NCBI GenBank assembly: GCA_046351455.1
Contig: JAXLYM010000026.1
Span: 62,001 to 126,000 of the forward strand
Origin: JADJRH01 sp046351455
GTDB lineage: Bacteria; Myxococcota_A; Polyangia; Polyangiales; Polyangiaceae
DNA length: 64,000 nt
Direction: 5' to 3'
The notes below the pieces were generated by a model, which had not been told where the DNA came from, did not search any database, and saw only the letters and a program-made list of their open reading frames with translations. Shown piece after piece: positions 7,292-16,485 of this stretch. Numbering within the stretch: position 1 is the first letter of the stretch; every line of letters begins with the position of its first letter. The translations under genes and the position numbers were made by a program.

Positions 7292-9998
7292 GGAAGGCCT
7301 TCAGGCTCTCGGCGTGGGCCTCGCGGCGCGCGATGCAGAGCGAGATGCCCTCCACCTGCTGCGCGACGAGGCGCGGGGCGCCCATGATCTTGGCCGAGCG
7401 CTCCGCCATGAACGACTCGAGATCCGCGCGGCTCTTCTCGTCGCAGAGCTGGCCGGCCGGCATCACCAGGTACGGCCGCGTCTCCACCGGCGTGCGCGCG
7501 AGGATCGCGTCGAAGTTCGCCTTCACGAAATCCCACGAGGCGCGCGCGTTGTACTGCGGCGCCCACAGGACGCCGATCGTGGATCGCGGATCGAGCTTCG
7601 GATCCAGGTAGAGCGACATCGCCTCCTTCAGCAGCGCCGGATCGCGGAACGCCGCGAGCGCGCCGATCACCCGCTCGCGCCGCCGCGAGTCCTGCTCCTT
7701 CCGGAACAGCGCCAGCATCCGATCGAAGAGCTTCCGATCCCCGCGCGACGCCGCGGCGGTGAGCACCAGATCCACCGAGTCGGCCTCGATCGCGTTCGGA
7801 TCGTCCAGCCATTTGAGCGCGAGCGCGTCGGCCTCCGCGAACAGCTTCGGATCGTCGCCGAGCTCCACCATCGTGCCGAGGAGCTGCTGGCGGAGCTGCC
7901 GCGTCCCGGTGGAGTCGCCCGCCTTCGCCTGCCAGCCGAGCGCGCGCGCCCGCGGCGCCACCACCTTGTTCACGAAGCGCTTCACGTTCGGCCGCAGATC
8001 GTCCGGGATCTGATCCTGCGTGAGCCACCCGACCATCCCCGCGGCCGCGCCCCCGGTCCTGGGATCCTTGTCCTTGAGCAGATCCGACACGAGCATCAGC
8101 GCGTCGCCCACGGGGAATTTCCCGGTCGCGACGAGCGCGCGCAGATCCAGCACGAGGCTCAGGCGCTCGGCGGCGGTGAGCGGCGTCTTCTTGTCGAGGA
8201 GCGCCGTCACCTGCTTCGGCGTGTAGGCGGCGCGGTAGTAGCCGTGGCCGCTCTCCTTCGGCATCACCCACGCGGGGCACGCGCTCTTCGCGCCCGCGAG
8301 CTTCGGCAGCGGCAGCTCGCCCGTCTTGCCGGTGAGGAGCGTGCACGCGCGGCCGCTCGCCTTGCCTTCACCGTAGCGCGCGCACACCGGGATCTGCCAC
8401 GTCTGCGCCGTCGCGGATCCCTTGGATCCGAGGGGGAGCGCGCGCTCCTGCGCGAGGGACAGCTTCGCCCCGGACGCGTCGCACGAGAGCGTCGCCGAGA
8501 CCAGCGGCACGCCCGGCTGATCCAGGAACGACGAGAACGCGGCGCGCACGTCGACGCCGCTGCCCGCGCTCATGGCCGCGAGGAAGTCGTTCGACGTGGC
8601 GTTCTTCCAGGCGAACTTGTCGAGGTAGCCGCGCACGCCCTTCAGGAAAGCGTCGGGGCCGATGAAGCCCTCGAACATGCCGAGGACCGCGCCGCCCTTC
8701 TGGTACGTGATCGCGTCGAACGCGTTCGAGATGTCGTCATACGAGCCCACCTCTTGCCGCACCTTGCGCGCGGAGAGCAGCCCGTCCTGGTTCATCGTGC
8801 GCGACGTCTCCTCCACGACGAAGAGCTCCGTCTCGAACGTCGGCTCCATCTCCATCGAGATCTTGCGCTCCATCCACGTGGCGAAGCCCTCGTTGAGCCA
8901 CACGTCGTCCCACCACGCCATCGTCACGAGATCGCCGAACCACTGGTGCGCGCTCTCGTGCGCCATGAAGAGCACGCTCTCCTGGCGCTGCCGCACGGTG
9001 TCCTCGCCCTTGCGCGCGAGGGCCGCGTACTCGGCGATCGTGATCATCCCGACGTTCTCCATCGCGCCGAACGACACGAGGTTGGGGACGATGACGTAGT
9101 CGAGCTTCTCGAACGGGTACGGGATGCCGAACGCCGTCTCCAGCCGGTCCAGGATCTTCGGCGCGGCGCTCGCGGCGAACCCGGCCTCCGCGGATTTGCC
9201 GCGCGGGACGACGATGCGCACCGGCGTCTTGCTCTTGTCGCTCTTGCCCGCGTCCACGACGTCGAACGGGCCGACCGCGAAGGCCACGAGGTAGCTCGGC
9301 ATCGGCTTCGTCGGCGCGAACTTCACGGTCCGGAAGCCGTCCGCGTCGACCTTCTCCTCGACGACGGGCGTGTTCGAAAAGGCTTTGTCCGAAGGCTTCA
9401 CCCGCAGCGTGAGCTGCCAGGGGATCTTGAACGACGGCTCGTCGAAGCAGGGGATCGCGCGGCGCGCGTCGACGTTCTCGAACTGGCTGAAGAGGTACGC
9501 GTCGCTGCCCTCCGTCTCGCGGAAGACGCCGCGATCGTCCGAGCCGGAGACGCGCCCGGTGTACGTCACGGACAGGCGCGACGGCCCCGACGGCAGCGCC
9601 TCGTCGAACGCGAAGCCCAGAAAATTCGGCGATCCCGTGATCACGCGCGCGGGCCGGTTCTTCTCGCCGGCGATCTCGACGTGCGCCTCGCTCACGGTCA
9701 TGTCCGTGGCGTGGAGCCAGATCACCTTCGACGGATGCGCGACCGTGAGATCGATCTCCGCGACCCCTCGGAACGTGTCCTCCGCGGGCACGAGCGTGAG
9801 CGTCGCCGCGATCCGCGTGGGCGCGATCCCGTCCGGAATTCGGAACGCGGGCGGCGTCGGCGCAGGCTCCGCGGCCGCGGACGTCGTCGTCGCGGACGCG
9901 CTGGCGCTCCCCGATGGCGTCCCGTGCGGAGGAGGGAGCGGTTCACCCGAGCAGGCGCAGAGGACGAGAGCGAGTGCTGCGATACCCGTGAGTCTCAT
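7278..9998 (-). CDS. M1 family aminopeptidase lipoprotein
   Basis: The protein has 906 residues. The signal peptide has a lipobox (VLCACSG, Cys about 16) followed by a Ser/Ala/Thr/Pro linker. The N-terminal beta domain precedes the catalytic domain with GAMEN at 311-315, HESAH at 347-351 and the third zinc ligand E370 (WLNEGFATW). A long alpha-helical ERAP-like C-terminal domain follows. It removes N-terminal amino acids from peptides, probably at the cell surface or in the periplasm and probably for feeding on protein, as myxobacteria do. The ATG at 9998 was chosen because the lipoprotein signal starts there. Confidence 0.93.
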   Translation of the reverse strand: MRLTGIAALALVLCACSGEPLPPPHGTPSGSASASATTTSAAAEPAPTPPAFRIPDGIAPTRIAATLTLVPAEDTFRGVAEIDLTVAHPSKVIWLHATDMTVSEAHVEIAGEKNRPARVITGSPNFLGFAFDEALPSGPSRLSVTYTGRVSGSDDRGVFRETEGSDAYLFSQFENVDARRAIPCFDEPSFKIPWQLTLRVKPSDKAFSNTPVVEEKVDADGFRTVKFAPTKPMPSYLVAFAVGPFDVVDAGKSDKSKTPVRIVVPRGKSAEAGFAASAAPKILDRLETAFGIPYPFEKLDYVIVPNLVSFGAMENVGMITIAEYAALARKGEDTVRQRQESVLFMAHESAHQWFGDLVTMAWWDDVWLNEGFATWMERKISMEMEPTFETELFVVEETSRTMNQDGLLSARKVRQEVGSYDDISNAFDAITYQKGGAVLGMFEGFIGPDAFLKGVRGYLDKFAWKNATSNDFLAAMSAGSGVDVRAAFSSFLDQPGVPLVSATLSCDASGAKLSLAQERALPLGSKGSATAQTWQIPVCARYGEGKASGRACTLLTGKTGELPLPKLAGAKSACPAWVMPKESGHGYYRAAYTPKQVTALLDKKTPLTAAERLSLVLDLRALVATGKFPVGDALMLVSDLLKDKDPRTGGAAAGMVGWLTQDQIPDDLRPNVKRFVNKVVAPRARALGWQAKAGDSTGTRQLRQQLLGTMVELGDDPKLFAEADALALKWLDDPNAIEADSVDLVLTAAASRGDRKLFDRMLALFRKEQDSRRRERVIGALAAFRDPALLKEAMSLYLDPKLDPRSTIGVLWAPQYNARASWDFVKANFDAILARTPVETRPYLVMPAGQLCDEKSRADLESFMAERSAKIMGAPRLVAQQVEGISLCIARREAHAESLKAFLMKQ

Positions 9999-10042
9999 CA
10001 CAACGCGACTACCATTGCGCGCGTGCGGCGCGAAGGGCGGCG

Positions 10043-10684
10043 TCAGGGCACGAGGAGCTTCCGCGCGACGTGCGTCCGCACGCTCGTCGTGACGTCCGCC
10101 TTCTGCTTGGCGTTCAGGAATACGGTGCCCCCGTTGCGCGAGTAGCTCATCAAGTTGTCGACCACCTGCGTGTGCTGCAGCGTGAAATAGTGGCCGATCT
10201 CGTGCGCGAGCGTCGTCTTGCGCGCCGCGCCGGAGACGATGACGTACTGCCGCTTGAGGTCCCCGTTCGGCGCCCAGTGCACGCCCATTCGATAGAGCGA
10301 CGGATCGTCCACGTCCCGGAGGGAAGCCACCACGAATACGTTGAGCCGCCCCGGCTGGAGGTGCGCCGCGAGCCCGTCCCGATCGCCGCGCGTCTCCAAA
10401 CGCATGAACGCGGGCGCGAGCCGTCGCGTCTCGGCCTTCCGGAACGACACGCCGAACGGGTTGTAGAGCCCCTGCGCGGCCTCGATCTGCGCGTCGACCC
10501 ACGCCTCGGTCTGCGCGGTCTTCCCGTTGGCCGCGGCGATCGCGATCGACAGCGGCAGCGGCGGAGCGACCGGCTTCACGCCCGCGGGGATCGCGGGCTC
10601 CGCGGCCTCGGCGACGGACGACCACGACGCGCCGAGCGCGATCGCGGAGGTGACGGCGGTCCCCAGGAATTCGCGGCGCTTCAC
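10043..10684 (-). CDS. Tat-exported metzincin-type zinc metalloprotease
   Basis: The protein has 213 residues. The N-terminus KRREFLG followed by a hydrophobic stretch to AEAAEP is a twin-arginine signal. HEIGHYFTLQH at 161-171 gives three zinc His in the HExxHxxxxxH spacing, with NLMSY (Met179) as a Met-turn; both are metzincin hallmarks. It should fold in the cytoplasm and be exported through Tat as a small secreted protease. The start is GTG at 10684, overlapping the stop of the upstream glycerophosphodiesterase gene as GTGA, so the pair is coupled. The usual Gly of HExxHxxGxxH is Leu here. Confidence 0.8.
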   Translation of the reverse strand: MKRREFLGTAVTSAIALGASWSSVAEAAEPAIPAGVKPVAPPLPLSIAIAAANGKTAQTEAWVDAQIEAAQGLYNPFGVSFRKAETRRLAPAFMRLETRGDRDGLAAHLQPGRLNVFVVASLRDVDDPSLYRMGVHWAPNGDLKRQYVIVSGAARKTTLAHEIGHYFTLQHTQVVDNLMSYSRNGGTVFLNAKQKADVTTSVRTHVARKLLVP

Positions 10685-11736
10685 GGCTGCGCGGGCGGCG
10701 GCCACCGCCCCAGGTTGCGGAGCACGAGATCCGGCCGATCGCTCTGCAGGATGTCGTACCCGGACTTCCACATCTCGTCGTACACGCTCGGATCGTCGCT
10801 GAGGCCCGCGGACAGATCGCTCACGAACGCGTCGGAGAGCGCGTGGCACTTCGCGACGTGGATCGCGGGCACGAGCGTCGTCGGATCGTTCCCCTTCTCC
10901 GCCTCCACGATCACCGGCGGATGCGCGGCGAAATGCGCCATTTCCGCGTCGAGATCGTCCGTCGTGAGCACGCGGATCATCGTGTGGAGCGCCGGCTCCA
11001 GCGTGAGGGCCTCGTCGATCTTGGCCTGCGAGTCGGTGTCGAAGATCGCCCACTCCACGGTGTCGGTCGACTGGATCGCGCCCACGAGCAGGTCGACGCG
11101 ATCGGTCTTGTTGGCGTCCACGAGCACGTGCACCTTCCCCTTCGCGGCGGCCAGGATCTCCTCCAGCGTCGGCACGTGATCGCACGAGAAATCGCCCGGA
11201 TACTCCGACGTCTTCAGGTGCAGCGCCTGGATCTCCGCGAGCGTCATGTCGGCGGCCTCGCCGGAGCCGTCCGTCGTCCGATCGACCGACGTGTCGTGCA
11301 GGTTCACGAGGAAGCCGTCCTTCGTCGGCCGCGGATCCGTCTCCACGAAATCGATGCCGAGGACGATCGCGGCGCGCACCGCGGACACCGTGTCTTCCGG
11401 CGCGATCACGCCGAGCTCGCCGCCCGCCGCGCGGTGACCGCTCACGAGCCGCGTGGCGCACGCCGGATCCGTCGCGCACGAGATCGGCACCTGGTTCACG
11501 CGCTCCGGCGCCTTCTTCGCGGTGCAGTCGAACAGCGAAGGATCGAGGATCGGCGCCGCGCCACCGCCGCCGGACGAGTTCGTGCTGGTGGAGCCGCCGG
11601 TGCTCGTGGAGCCTCCGGTGCTCGTGGAGCCGGACGTATCACCGGGCGAGCCGCACCCGATCGCGGCGCCGAGCGCGATCCCTGCGGCGAACAGGGCCGC
11701 GCAACATCGAGGAGCGGCCGACACGAGAGGAGCCAT
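10681..11736 (-). CDS. glycerophosphodiester phosphodiesterase lipoprotein
   Basis: The protein has 351 residues. The signal peptide ends at lipobox Cys28 (AAIGCGS), followed by a Ser/Thr/Gly linker. The GDPD core is clear: SGHRAAG with H101, FVETDP with E132/D134 and LHDTSVDRTT with H147, the catalytic His pair and metal ligands. It hydrolyses glycerophosphodiesters from phospholipid turnover to glycerol-3-phosphate and alcohol, on the outer side of a membrane. The ATG at 11736 was taken because it starts the signal peptide. The gene is divergent from another secreted phosphoesterase gene only 85 bases away and coupled to the metzincin downstream. Confidence 0.88.
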   Translation of the reverse strand: MAPLVSAAPRCCAALFAAGIALGAAIGCGSPGDTSGSTSTGGSTSTGGSTSTNSSGGGGAAPILDPSLFDCTAKKAPERVNQVPISCATDPACATRLVSGHRAAGGELGVIAPEDTVSAVRAAIVLGIDFVETDPRPTKDGFLVNLHDTSVDRTTDGSGEAADMTLAEIQALHLKTSEYPGDFSCDHVPTLEEILAAAKGKVHVLVDANKTDRVDLLVGAIQSTDTVEWAIFDTDSQAKIDEALTLEPALHTMIRVLTTDDLDAEMAHFAAHPPVIVEAEKGNDPTTLVPAIHVAKCHALSDAFVSDLSAGLSDDPSVYDEMWKSGYDILQSDRPDLVLRNLGRWPPPAQP

Positions 11737-11821
11737 GCGCCGAGGATGCGCCCCCGCGAGCCGTCGTCGCAAGCCCAGGTTCGCCTTGAATGCGCCCTCC
11801 CCGTGGCCGTACGGTGAGAGC

Positions 11822-12865
11822 ATGCGTCCTCGGCTCGTCGTCCTGTTCGCCGCGGCGATCGCCGTCGCGAGCGCGCTCGGCTGCGCGGACGACACCTTCG
11901 AGCCCCCGATCCCGAGCGGCCCGACCGGAGGCACCCCCACGACGGGCATCGGCGGCGCGGGCGGCAGCACGGGAGGCGGCGCGGGCGACACCACCTCTTC
12001 GACCGAAGGCGGAGCGGGCGGCGCGACGAAGCCGCTGCCCACCTTCACGACGGTGTTCACGATCCTCCTGGAGAACCACGACTACAACGAGATCGTCGGC
12101 TCCCCGTACGCGCCGTATCTGAACTCGTTGATTCAGGAGCACGGCCTCGCGGTCCATTACTACGACTCCGGGGTTCACCCGTCCTTGCCGAACTACCTCT
12201 ATCTCATCTCCGGCGCCCCGCAGTACCCCGGAGTCGTCAACGTGGACCCCACGTTCGCCCCGTATTTCCCGTCGAACGCGGACAACCTCGCGGCCCAGAT
12301 GGAGCAGGCCGGCATCCCCTGGCGGGCCTACCAGGAGCACATGGGGACCCCGTGCAAGCTCACTGGAGCAGGCCTGTATGCGCCCAAGCACAACCCGTTC
12401 GTCTACTTCGCGAACATCGTCTCCGGCCCGGACGCCCTCTGCGAGAAGCGCGACGTCGATTACACGGAATTCGCCGCCGATCTTGCGACAGGCGCCTACC
12501 GTTACATGTGGATCACTCCGGATCTCGTGAGCGACGGACACGACCCTTCGTGGGCCCCTGTCGCCGGCCTGAAGAACTCGGACAAATGGATGGCCGCGGA
12601 GGTCCCCAAGATCCTCGCGAGCGAAGCCTACCAGAGCGGCGGCGTCCTCTTCATCACCTGGGACGAAGCCGAAGGCCGCAACGGCAACGACCTCCATCAA
12701 ATCCCGATGATCGTCGTCTCCCCGAAGATCAAAGCCAAAGGCCTCCGCGTGACGAGGCACCTCACCCACGCGAGCTACCTCGCCACCCTCGAAGACCTCT
12801 TCGGCCTCCCGAGGCTGGGAGACGCCGTCGGCGCCCCCACGTTGTTCGAGTTCTTCGGGGACTAG
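11822..12865 (+). CDS. phosphoesterase-family lipoprotein (acid phosphatase/phospholipase C-like)
   Basis: The protein has 347 residues. The lipobox is SALGC (Cys21) and the linker is GGAGGSTGGGAG-type. The catalytic domain has LLENHDYNEI near 80, HPSLPNYLYL near 120, DGHDPS and WDEAEG near 285, as in the Phosphoesterase family (PF04185) that includes phospholipase C and some acid phosphatases. It is expected at the cell surface, releasing phosphate or diglyceride from phosphate esters. The ATG at 11822 was chosen for the signal peptide. A repeat (module A) begins within the stop codon. Confidence 0.85.
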   Translation: MRPRLVVLFAAAIAVASALGCADDTFEPPIPSGPTGGTPTTGIGGAGGSTGGGAGDTTSSTEGGAGGATKPLPTFTTVFTILLENHDYNEIVGSPYAPYLNSLIQEHGLAVHYYDSGVHPSLPNYLYLISGAPQYPGVVNVDPTFAPYFPSNADNLAAQMEQAGIPWRAYQEHMGTPCKLTGAGLYAPKHNPFVYFANIVSGPDALCEKRDVDYTEFAADLATGAYRYMWITPDLVSDGHDPSWAPVAGLKNSDKWMAAEVPKILASEAYQSGGVLFITWDEAEGRNGNDLHQIPMIVVSPKIKAKGLRVTRHLTHASYLATLEDLFGLPRLGDAVGAPTLFEFFGD

Positions 12866-12950
12866 TGCCCACCCCCGGTCCGTGCTCGGCCTCTGGCCTG
12901 CGCGCGGCCCGCCCCTCCCAAATCGCTCTCTGTCGTTCGCGAAGGGAGGG
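12865..12950 (+). repeat. interspersed repeat, module A (copy 2)
   Basis: It begins GTGCCCACCCCCGGTCCGTG, reads through CCCGCCCCTCCCAAATCGC, and ends TTCGCGAAGGGAGGG. The CCCTCCC and GGGAGGG arms can pair. It fills the whole gap between two convergent genes and touches the stop codon of the left one, consistent with a bidirectional transcription stop (inference). Confidence 0.8.
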
Positions 12951-12955
12951 GGCCT

Positions 12956-14131
12956 TTACGGAGCGGCGCCCGGCGTCAGCACGACCTTGCGACAGGCGTC
13001 CTGCTTCTTGTCGAAGATCTCGTATCCCTGCGCGGCCTCTGCGAGCGGCAGGTGGTGCGTGATGATCGCCTCCGGCTTCAGGTCGCCGGCCTGAATCCGT
13101 GACAGCAGCTCCGGCAGATAGGCGTGCACGTGCGTCTGTCCCATCTTGAAGGTGATGCCCTTTTCGAAGGCGTCCCCGAACGGGAAGAAGTGCATGTATC
13201 CCGCGTAGACGCCCGGCACGCTCACGATGCCTCCGCGGCGCGTCGCGGCGATCGCCTGCTTCAGCGCGCAGCCGCTCGACTGCTGGATCTGGAGCAAGGC
13301 CGCCAGGGACTCGATCGCGCACCCCTCGGCCTCGAAGCCGACCGCCTCGATCGTCGCGTCCACCCCGCGCTGCGCCGTCGCGTCGAGGATCGCGCGCGCC
13401 GGGTCGCGGATGCGCTCGAAGTGAATCGGCTCCACCTGATAGGCCTGCATCGCGAAATCGAGGCGGTAGTCGAGGTGGTCGACCATGAAGATGCGCTCGG
13501 CCCCGAGCATGCGCGCGCACGCCGCCGTCATCAGGCCCACGGGGCCGGCGCCGTAGATGGCCACCGTCGATCCGGGCTTGATCTCCGCGTTCACCGCCGC
13601 CTGGTAGCCAGTCGGCAGGATGTCGCTCATGAACAGAACCTTCTCGTCCGGGAGGCCCGCGGGGATCACCATCGGACCGACATTGGCCTTCGGCACGCGC
13701 ACGAGCTCCGCCTGGCCGCCCGCATAGCCACCGTAGAGATGCGAGTACCCGAACAACCCTGCTCCGGGGCGGATCCCCTTCGGATGAAGGATGGCGCCGC
13801 GGCTCGGGTTCGTGCGCTCGCAGGCGGCGAACTGGGACTTCTTGCAGAAGAAGCACTCTCCGCAGGCGATCGCGAACGGGATGACCACGCGGTCCCCCAC
13901 CTTCACCCGCGTCACGTCTTTGCCGATCTCCTGGACGACGCCCATGAACTCGTGACCCAAGATGTCGCCGGGCTCGGTCGTCGGGATCTTTCCGTGGAAG
14001 AGGTGCAGATCCGACCCGCAGATCGCCGTGGCCGTGACGCGCAACAAGATGTCGTCCGGCTCACGCAACACTGGATCCGGCACGGTCTCCACGCGCACGT
14101 CGCGCGGACCTTGATACGTCAACGCTTTCAT
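12956..14131 (-). CDS. zinc-dependent alcohol dehydrogenase (MDR superfamily)
   Basis: The protein has 391 residues. Catalytic zinc ligands are Cys38 (ICGSD), His60-Glu61 (GHEFMG) and a downstream acidic residue. The structural zinc site is CGECFFCKK...C (Cys90, 93, 96 and 104). The NAD(P)-binding Rossmann motif is GAGPVGL near 201. The length and extended middle region resemble the glutathione-independent formaldehyde dehydrogenase-like branch, which oxidises alcohols or aldehyde hydrates with NAD+. It is cytoplasmic and soluble. It stands alone, with a convergent neighbour on its 3' side. Family certain; substrate uncertain. Confidence 0.92.
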   Translation of the reverse strand: MKALTYQGPRDVRVETVPDPVLREPDDILLRVTATAICGSDLHLFHGKIPTTEPGDILGHEFMGVVQEIGKDVTRVKVGDRVVIPFAIACGECFFCKKSQFAACERTNPSRGAILHPKGIRPGAGLFGYSHLYGGYAGGQAELVRVPKANVGPMVIPAGLPDEKVLFMSDILPTGYQAAVNAEIKPGSTVAIYGAGPVGLMTAACARMLGAERIFMVDHLDYRLDFAMQAYQVEPIHFERIRDPARAILDATAQRGVDATIEAVGFEAEGCAIESLAALLQIQQSSGCALKQAIAATRRGGIVSVPGVYAGYMHFFPFGDAFEKGITFKMGQTHVHAYLPELLSRIQAGDLKPEAIITHHLPLAEAAQGYEIFDKKQDACRKVVLTPGAAP

Positions 14132-14261
14132 ATCCCCTCGTTCGGTGAGCGCAGGTCGCCGCCCCCGGCGCCGCGCCCTCTTCTCTAACCTCTCTCGTCC
14201 AGTCCGCGCAATGAAATACCGGGCTTCATCGACTCGGCATGTGCGTCGACGCAACTGCCAC

Positions 14262-14783
14262 TCACGCGGTCGCGTCAGCGGCCTCTGCCTTCTTCCGCGG
14301 GGCGCGGCGAGGGGCCTTTTCGCTCATCGCCTTCTCGGGCGCGACGGCCTTCTTCTCCGGCGCGGCGGTCTTCTTCTCGGCGGCGGCGGCCTTCTGCCGA
14401 GGGGCCTTGTCGCCGGACGCCTTCCTCCGAGGCGACTTGGTGGCGGCGGCCTTCCGCCGAGGGGCCGTCTTCTCCGAAGACTTCGCCTCCGCCTTCGTGC
14501 CCGCGCTCTTCGAGGCTTGCCGTCCCTTGCGCGTGTCGGCCGCGGCCTTGCGTCGCGTGGCCTCCGACGCCTTTCCCTTCTTCGGGACAGGCAGCTTCAC
14601 GCCGGAGCGGCGGGCCTTCGAGAGGCCGATCGCGATCGCTTGTTTGGGGCTCTGCGGGGCGCGCTTCCCCTCCCCGATGTGGTGCATCTCCTCGCGGACG
14701 AACTCCCCTGCTTCCGTCGTCGGCGACTCGCCGCCCTGTCCGCTGTCCTTGTCGTGCGTCTTCGCGTCTTGTTTCCTGGGCAT
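14262..14783 (-). CDS. DUF6496-like protein with histone H1-like Lys/Ala tail
   Basis: The protein has 173 residues. The N-terminal part MPRKQD...GEFVREEMHHIGEG...SPKQAIAIGLSKARRSG resembles the short conserved DUF6496 module. From about residue 70 onward it is a disordered Ala/Lys/Pro/Arg tail with repeats of (R/P)RRKAAA, KSPRRK and EKKA(V/A)APEK. Such tails resemble histone H1 and bacterial nucleoid proteins and probably bind DNA or RNA. ATG 14783 was selected over an upstream in-frame ATG because GGGAGGTG sits in front of it. Function is unknown; a nucleoid role is inferred. Confidence 0.7.
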   Translation of the reverse strand: MPRKQDAKTHDKDSGQGGESPTTEAGEFVREEMHHIGEGKRAPQSPKQAIAIGLSKARRSGVKLPVPKKGKASEATRRKAAADTRKGRQASKSAGTKAEAKSSEKTAPRRKAAATKSPRRKASGDKAPRQKAAAAEKKTAAPEKKAVAPEKAMSEKAPRRAPRKKAEAADATA

Positions 14784-14917
14784 CGCAATGCACCTCCCGC
14801 CGGCGGTCTTACCAGCGGCCCGGCGCACGGCCAGCGCGAAGAGAGGGCGAGCGGTACGATTTTTCCGCTCGGCCCTCTCCATCCCCCATTGAACGTTCTA
14901 TTGAATAGCGGGCGATT

Positions 14918-16162
14918 TCAATGAATCCCGTGGGCGGCGTGCTCGTGCGCGGCGGACGGCTCGTGGGGGCACAGCGGATCTTCCGCCATCGGGTCGCCGG
15001 AGGCCGAGAAGGCGCGCGCCCGGGATCCGCCGCACGAGAAGCGATACTCGCACTGGCCGCAGCGACCGCCGAAGTGGTCCGGCTCCCGCAGCTCGCGGAA
15101 CAGCGGCGCTTCGCGGTACACCGCCACCACGTCGTCCCGCCGCACGTTGCCGACCGGCACTTCCAGGAAGCCCGAAGGGCAGATGTCGCCCACGTTGGAG
15201 ATGAAGAGGATGCCATTGCCGTCGCGGATCCCGGCCCCGTGGTGCGCGCTGCCGCCGTGCGCGTGCCCCGTCGGACCGGCGCCGTTCGCTCCGTTGATCG
15301 GAGGCTCCACCGCGGGCCGTCCATTGCCACTGGCGCTCTCCGCGGGCCGGCTGTTCCCACTCGGGCCTTCCGCGGGCCGACCGTTGAGACTGGCACCCTC
15401 CGTCGAGTGCGCCGCGCGCTTCTGCTCCGCGACGACGCGACGGAGCTGGGGCGCCTCCGTCGTCGTGATGACGAGACCGCCTTTTCCGGGGCGCGCCATC
15501 CGCTGCGCCGCGAGCTGCGCTACCCAACCGAGCAGCTCCTCCGCGCGCTCCCGCGAGATCGGCTGAAGGACGCTGCCGCGGCCCACCGTCACGAGGAAGA
15601 ACAGGCTCCATCGCGCCGCGCCCATGTCGCACACGTGCTTGTAGATGGCGGGGAGATCGTCAATCGTCTCCTGGCAAACGAGGGTGTTCACCTGGAACGG
15701 CAAACCCACCTGGCGCGCCACCGCGCCGGCCGCGAGGGTGCGCTCGTACGTCCCGGGGATGCCGCGGATCGCGTCGTGGTGCTCGGCCGTCGCGCCGTCG
15801 AGGCTGAGCGAGATCGCGTCGACGCCGGCCTCCCGCAGCTTGCGCACGTTCTCGGGCGTGAGGAGCGGAGTCGCGGAGGGCGCCACGCTCACGCCGAAGC
15901 CTTTTTCTCGGGCGATGTGCACCAGCTCGAAGATGTCGTCGCGCTTCAGCGGGTCGCCGCCGGTCAGGACCACGTGGGGCAGCGGCGTCCCGAAGGAGGC
16001 CAGTTGGTCGAACAGGCGACGTCCCTCTTCGGTGGTGAGCTCGGCGGGGTCGCGCTCGGATTTCGCCTCGGCGCGGCAGTGACGGCACGCCAGGTCGCAC
16101 GCGTTCGTGGTCTCCCAGTAAACGCGCATCGGGGCCCGGTCGTAGATGAATCGCTGGTTCAT
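14918..16162 (-). CDS. radical SAM/SPASM protein (NirJ/AhbD-like) with low-complexity insert
   Basis: The protein has 414 residues. The radical SAM cluster motif is CDLACRHC (Cys22, 26, 29), followed by the TGGDPL SAM-binding segment. The C-terminal Cys-rich region (ICPSGFL, CGQCEYRFSCGG, CPHE) can hold auxiliary Fe-S clusters, as in SPASM proteins. The set resembles heme d1/alternative heme and peptide-maturation radical SAM enzymes (TIGR04053-like; inference). Between the barrel and the SPASM part, at about 255-305, is an imperfect repeat of (S/N)GRPAE and SGN units plus a GHAHGGSAHHG stretch, absent from typical members. The ATG at 16162 fits the family N-terminus. No precursor peptide gene was found nearby. 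Confidence 0.87.
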   Translation of the reverse strand: MNQRFIYDRAPMRVYWETTNACDLACRHCRAEAKSERDPAELTTEEGRRLFDQLASFGTPLPHVVLTGGDPLKRDDIFELVHIAREKGFGVSVAPSATPLLTPENVRKLREAGVDAISLSLDGATAEHHDAIRGIPGTYERTLAAGAVARQVGLPFQVNTLVCQETIDDLPAIYKHVCDMGAARWSLFFLVTVGRGSVLQPISRERAEELLGWVAQLAAQRMARPGKGGLVITTTEAPQLRRVVAEQKRAAHSTEGASLNGRPAEGPSGNSRPAESASGNGRPAVEPPINGANGAGPTGHAHGGSAHHGAGIRDGNGILFISNVGDICPSGFLEVPVGNVRRDDVVAVYREAPLFRELREPDHFGGRCGQCEYRFSCGGSRARAFSASGDPMAEDPLCPHEPSAAHEHAAHGIH

Positions 16163-16485
16163 GGTGCTCTCGGGCCCTCGACGAGGAGAGCCTCGCCGCC
16201 CGCTCACGCAACGATGGTGCCGGAGGAGGAAGCGCCGCTCCGGGCCGAAATTCCGAGGGACCGAGCGCGCGCCTGGGCCCGTTCGTTCGCAAATTGCGCG
16301 CAGGGTACGCAAGCTCCGCGGCGCGCCGTCCTCGAAAACGAGGCCGCCGGGGGACCTGCCTGTCGCGTTTCTGCGAAGATCCGGGGCGCCCGGCCGCGCA
16401 CGAAACGGCCCGTCGCCGCGAGTCTTGCGCGTGGGACGCCGACGCCCCTTCCCCGGGTCCGCGGATCCTGTAGATTCCCTGGCCC
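16163..16485. other. 323-bp divergent intergenic region
   Basis: It lies between the divergent radical SAM and amidase genes and must hold both promoters. I see no repeat module, hairpin or convincing sigma70-type box. The sequence is GC-rich throughout. Confidence 0.5.
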
